From positions 1-6,178 of the forward strand of contig BEID01000089.1 in assembly GCA_002898975.1 (NCBI GenBank): a stretch of 6,178 bases of DNA. Direction: 5' to 3'. The DNA comes from a bacterium HR27. Lineage in GTDB: Bacteria > Chloroflexota > Chloroflexia > Thermomicrobiales > Thermomicrobiaceae. Under the pieces are notes generated by a model, which worked only from the letters and a program-made list of their open reading frames with translations, had not been told where the DNA came from and did not search any database. A program made the position numbers and the translations under genes. Below, piece after piece: positions 5,645 to 6,178 of this stretch (within the stretch, counting starts at the first letter, position 1; each line of letters opens with the position of its first letter).

Positions 5645-5667
5645 TAGAATCGAACGGGAAGGGGTGA
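5645..5667 (+). promoter_or_regulatory. Possible -10 box and ribosome-binding site of the cpsB-like gene
   Basis: TAGAAT at 5645-5650 matches the -10 consensus at 5/6 positions, but no TTGACA-like hexamer lies 16-18 bp upstream, so the promoter is weak or activator-dependent. AAGGGGTGA at 5659-5667 is a good Shine-Dalgarno 5 nt before the GTG at 5673. The leader would be only about 15 nt. Confidence 0.3.
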
Positions 5668-5672
5668 GAATC

Positions 5673-6178
5673 GTGACGATTCGAGAACCGATGCCGCGAG
5701 TCGACATCCACACGCATGTCCTGCCCGGGCTCGACGACGGTGCCCGGGACCTCGCCGAATCGCTGGCGATGCTGCGTGTCGCCGCTGAGGACGGGACCGG
5801 CATCCTCGTCGCGACACCGCACGCGCGTCGCTGTACTGCAGCAGCCGCCCGGAGCACCGCTGCACTCGTTCGCGAGCACCTTTTGCGTGCAGAGATCCCG
5901 GTAACGCTCCTGCTCGGGATGGAAGAGCAACTGCTGCCCGATCTGCCCGATCGCCTCCTCGCCGGCGAGGCTCTGCCGATCGGCGAGACGCGCTGGCTCC
6001 TGGTCGAACTTCCCGACTGGGCAGTGTGGCCCGAGGATCTCGCTGACCAGCTCGCTGCCCTCCGCGCGCTGGGTTACCGGCCGATCCTGGCCCACGTGGA
6101 GCGGTACGTGCCCGTTCAGCAGGAGCCGGCCCGCATTCTGGAAGCCATCGCTGCCGGTGCATGCATCCAGGTCAATGC
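5673..6178 (+). CDS. CpsB/CapC-family PHP-domain tyrosine phosphatase, 3' end missing
   Basis: Metal-dependent PHP-fold phosphatase of the kind that dephosphorylates bacterial tyrosine kinases and tunes capsule or exopolysaccharide synthesis (CpsB, YwqE). The 168 visible residues contain the N-terminal metal motif DIHTHVLPGLDDG (11-23; His13, His15), ATPH (47-50; His50), GMEEQ (82-86), LLVELP (109-114; Glu112) and ILAHVERY (138-145; His141, Arg144). The family usually has Pro after that His, whereas here it is Val142. The C-terminal Asp-x-His metal motif would lie past the window. The GTG at 5673 is chosen for its Shine-Dalgarno; the ATG at 5691 (six codons later, just before PRVDIHTH) has none, and a GTG at 5664 is also in frame. 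No polysaccharide genes or cognate kinase are visible, so the substrate is unknown, and a histidinol-phosphatase-like PHP activity cannot be fully excluded. Transcribed away from tatA. Confidence 0.88.
   Translation, partial: MTIREPMPRVDIHTHVLPGLDDGARDLAESLAMLRVAAEDGTGILVATPHARRCTAAAARSTAALVREHLLRAEIPVTLLLGMEEQLLPDLPDRLLAGEALPIGETRWLLVELPDWAVWPEDLADQLAALRALGYRPILAHVERYVPVQQEPARILEAIAAGACIQVN

Larger units (their letters stand above)
5250..5672. other. Divergent intergenic region between tatA and the cpsB-like gene
   Basis: About 420 bp with no convincing gene on either strand. Open frames exist, but their products have no sensible composition or domain, and the minus-strand ones merely extend tatA or run antisense to the cpsB-like gene. 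I find no tRNA, no recognisable riboswitch core and no repeat array. It holds the tatA promoter on one side. On the other it holds the -10-like TAGAAT, a GTCAC direct repeat (5608-5612 and 5619-5623) and a CCCTCTC/GAGAGGG inverted repeat (5601-5607 and 5632-5638). The stretch 5326-5600 holds nothing I can name. Confidence 0.6.

Noticed and set aside
5448..6095. Minus-strand open frame of 215 codons
   Set aside because: Antisense to the cpsB-like gene, whose HTH, ATPH and AHVERY motifs define the plus strand as coding.

Overview
The window is GC-rich, gene-dense bacterial chromosome, with many GATC-containing motifs such as CGATCG. Gene content and protein flavour best fit a thermophilic, Gram-positive-like lineage such as Chloroflexota/Thermomicrobia. 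The features pointing that way are a class B penicillin-binding protein with a MecA_N-type domain, a short TatA, a CrcB/DUF190 pair and a CpsB-like PHP phosphatase. This placement is inference from protein style; no rRNA or other taxonomic marker is present.

Layout. Seven genes lie on the minus strand and are read from high to low coordinates: tatA (5249-5055), crcB/fluC (4912-4541), a DUF190 gene (4530-4177), an unrecognised small charged protein (4075-3641), rnc (3637-2879), prs (2874-1900) and a penicillin-binding transpeptidase (1724 to beyond base 1, so its 3' end is missing). One gene lies on the plus strand at the right edge: a CpsB/CapC-family PHP-domain phosphatase (5673 to beyond 6178, 3' end missing). 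The two groups are divergent and separated by about 420 bp with no gene.

Transcription. tatA has a recognisable sigma-A-type promoter (TTGTCA, 17 bp, TTCAAT) and is followed by a GC-rich hairpin with a U-rich tail, so it is probably largely monocistronic. crcB and DUF190 are translationally linked: the Shine-Dalgarno of the second overlaps the stop of the first. The small unknown protein, rnc and prs follow with gaps of 3-4 nt between the last three, suggesting one cotranscribed unit. The 175-bp prs-PBP gap holds two overlapping, mutually exclusive hairpins and a 13-bp palindrome beside a TTGACG box, and may carry separate control of the PBP gene.

Roles. CrcB exports fluoride, and the DUF190 partner has a PII-like fold of unclear role. 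RNase III processes double-stranded RNA. Prs makes PRPP for nucleotide, histidine and tryptophan synthesis. TatA is the pore-forming component of twin-arginine export. The PBP cross-links peptidoglycan and the CpsB-like protein probably dephosphorylates a tyrosine kinase controlling exopolysaccharide. This is mostly housekeeping DNA, and I see no mobile element, CRISPR array, tRNA or rRNA. The most notable points are a Gly where RNase III normally has a metal-binding Asp, the unrecognised protein next to rnc, and the structured prs-PBP gap.
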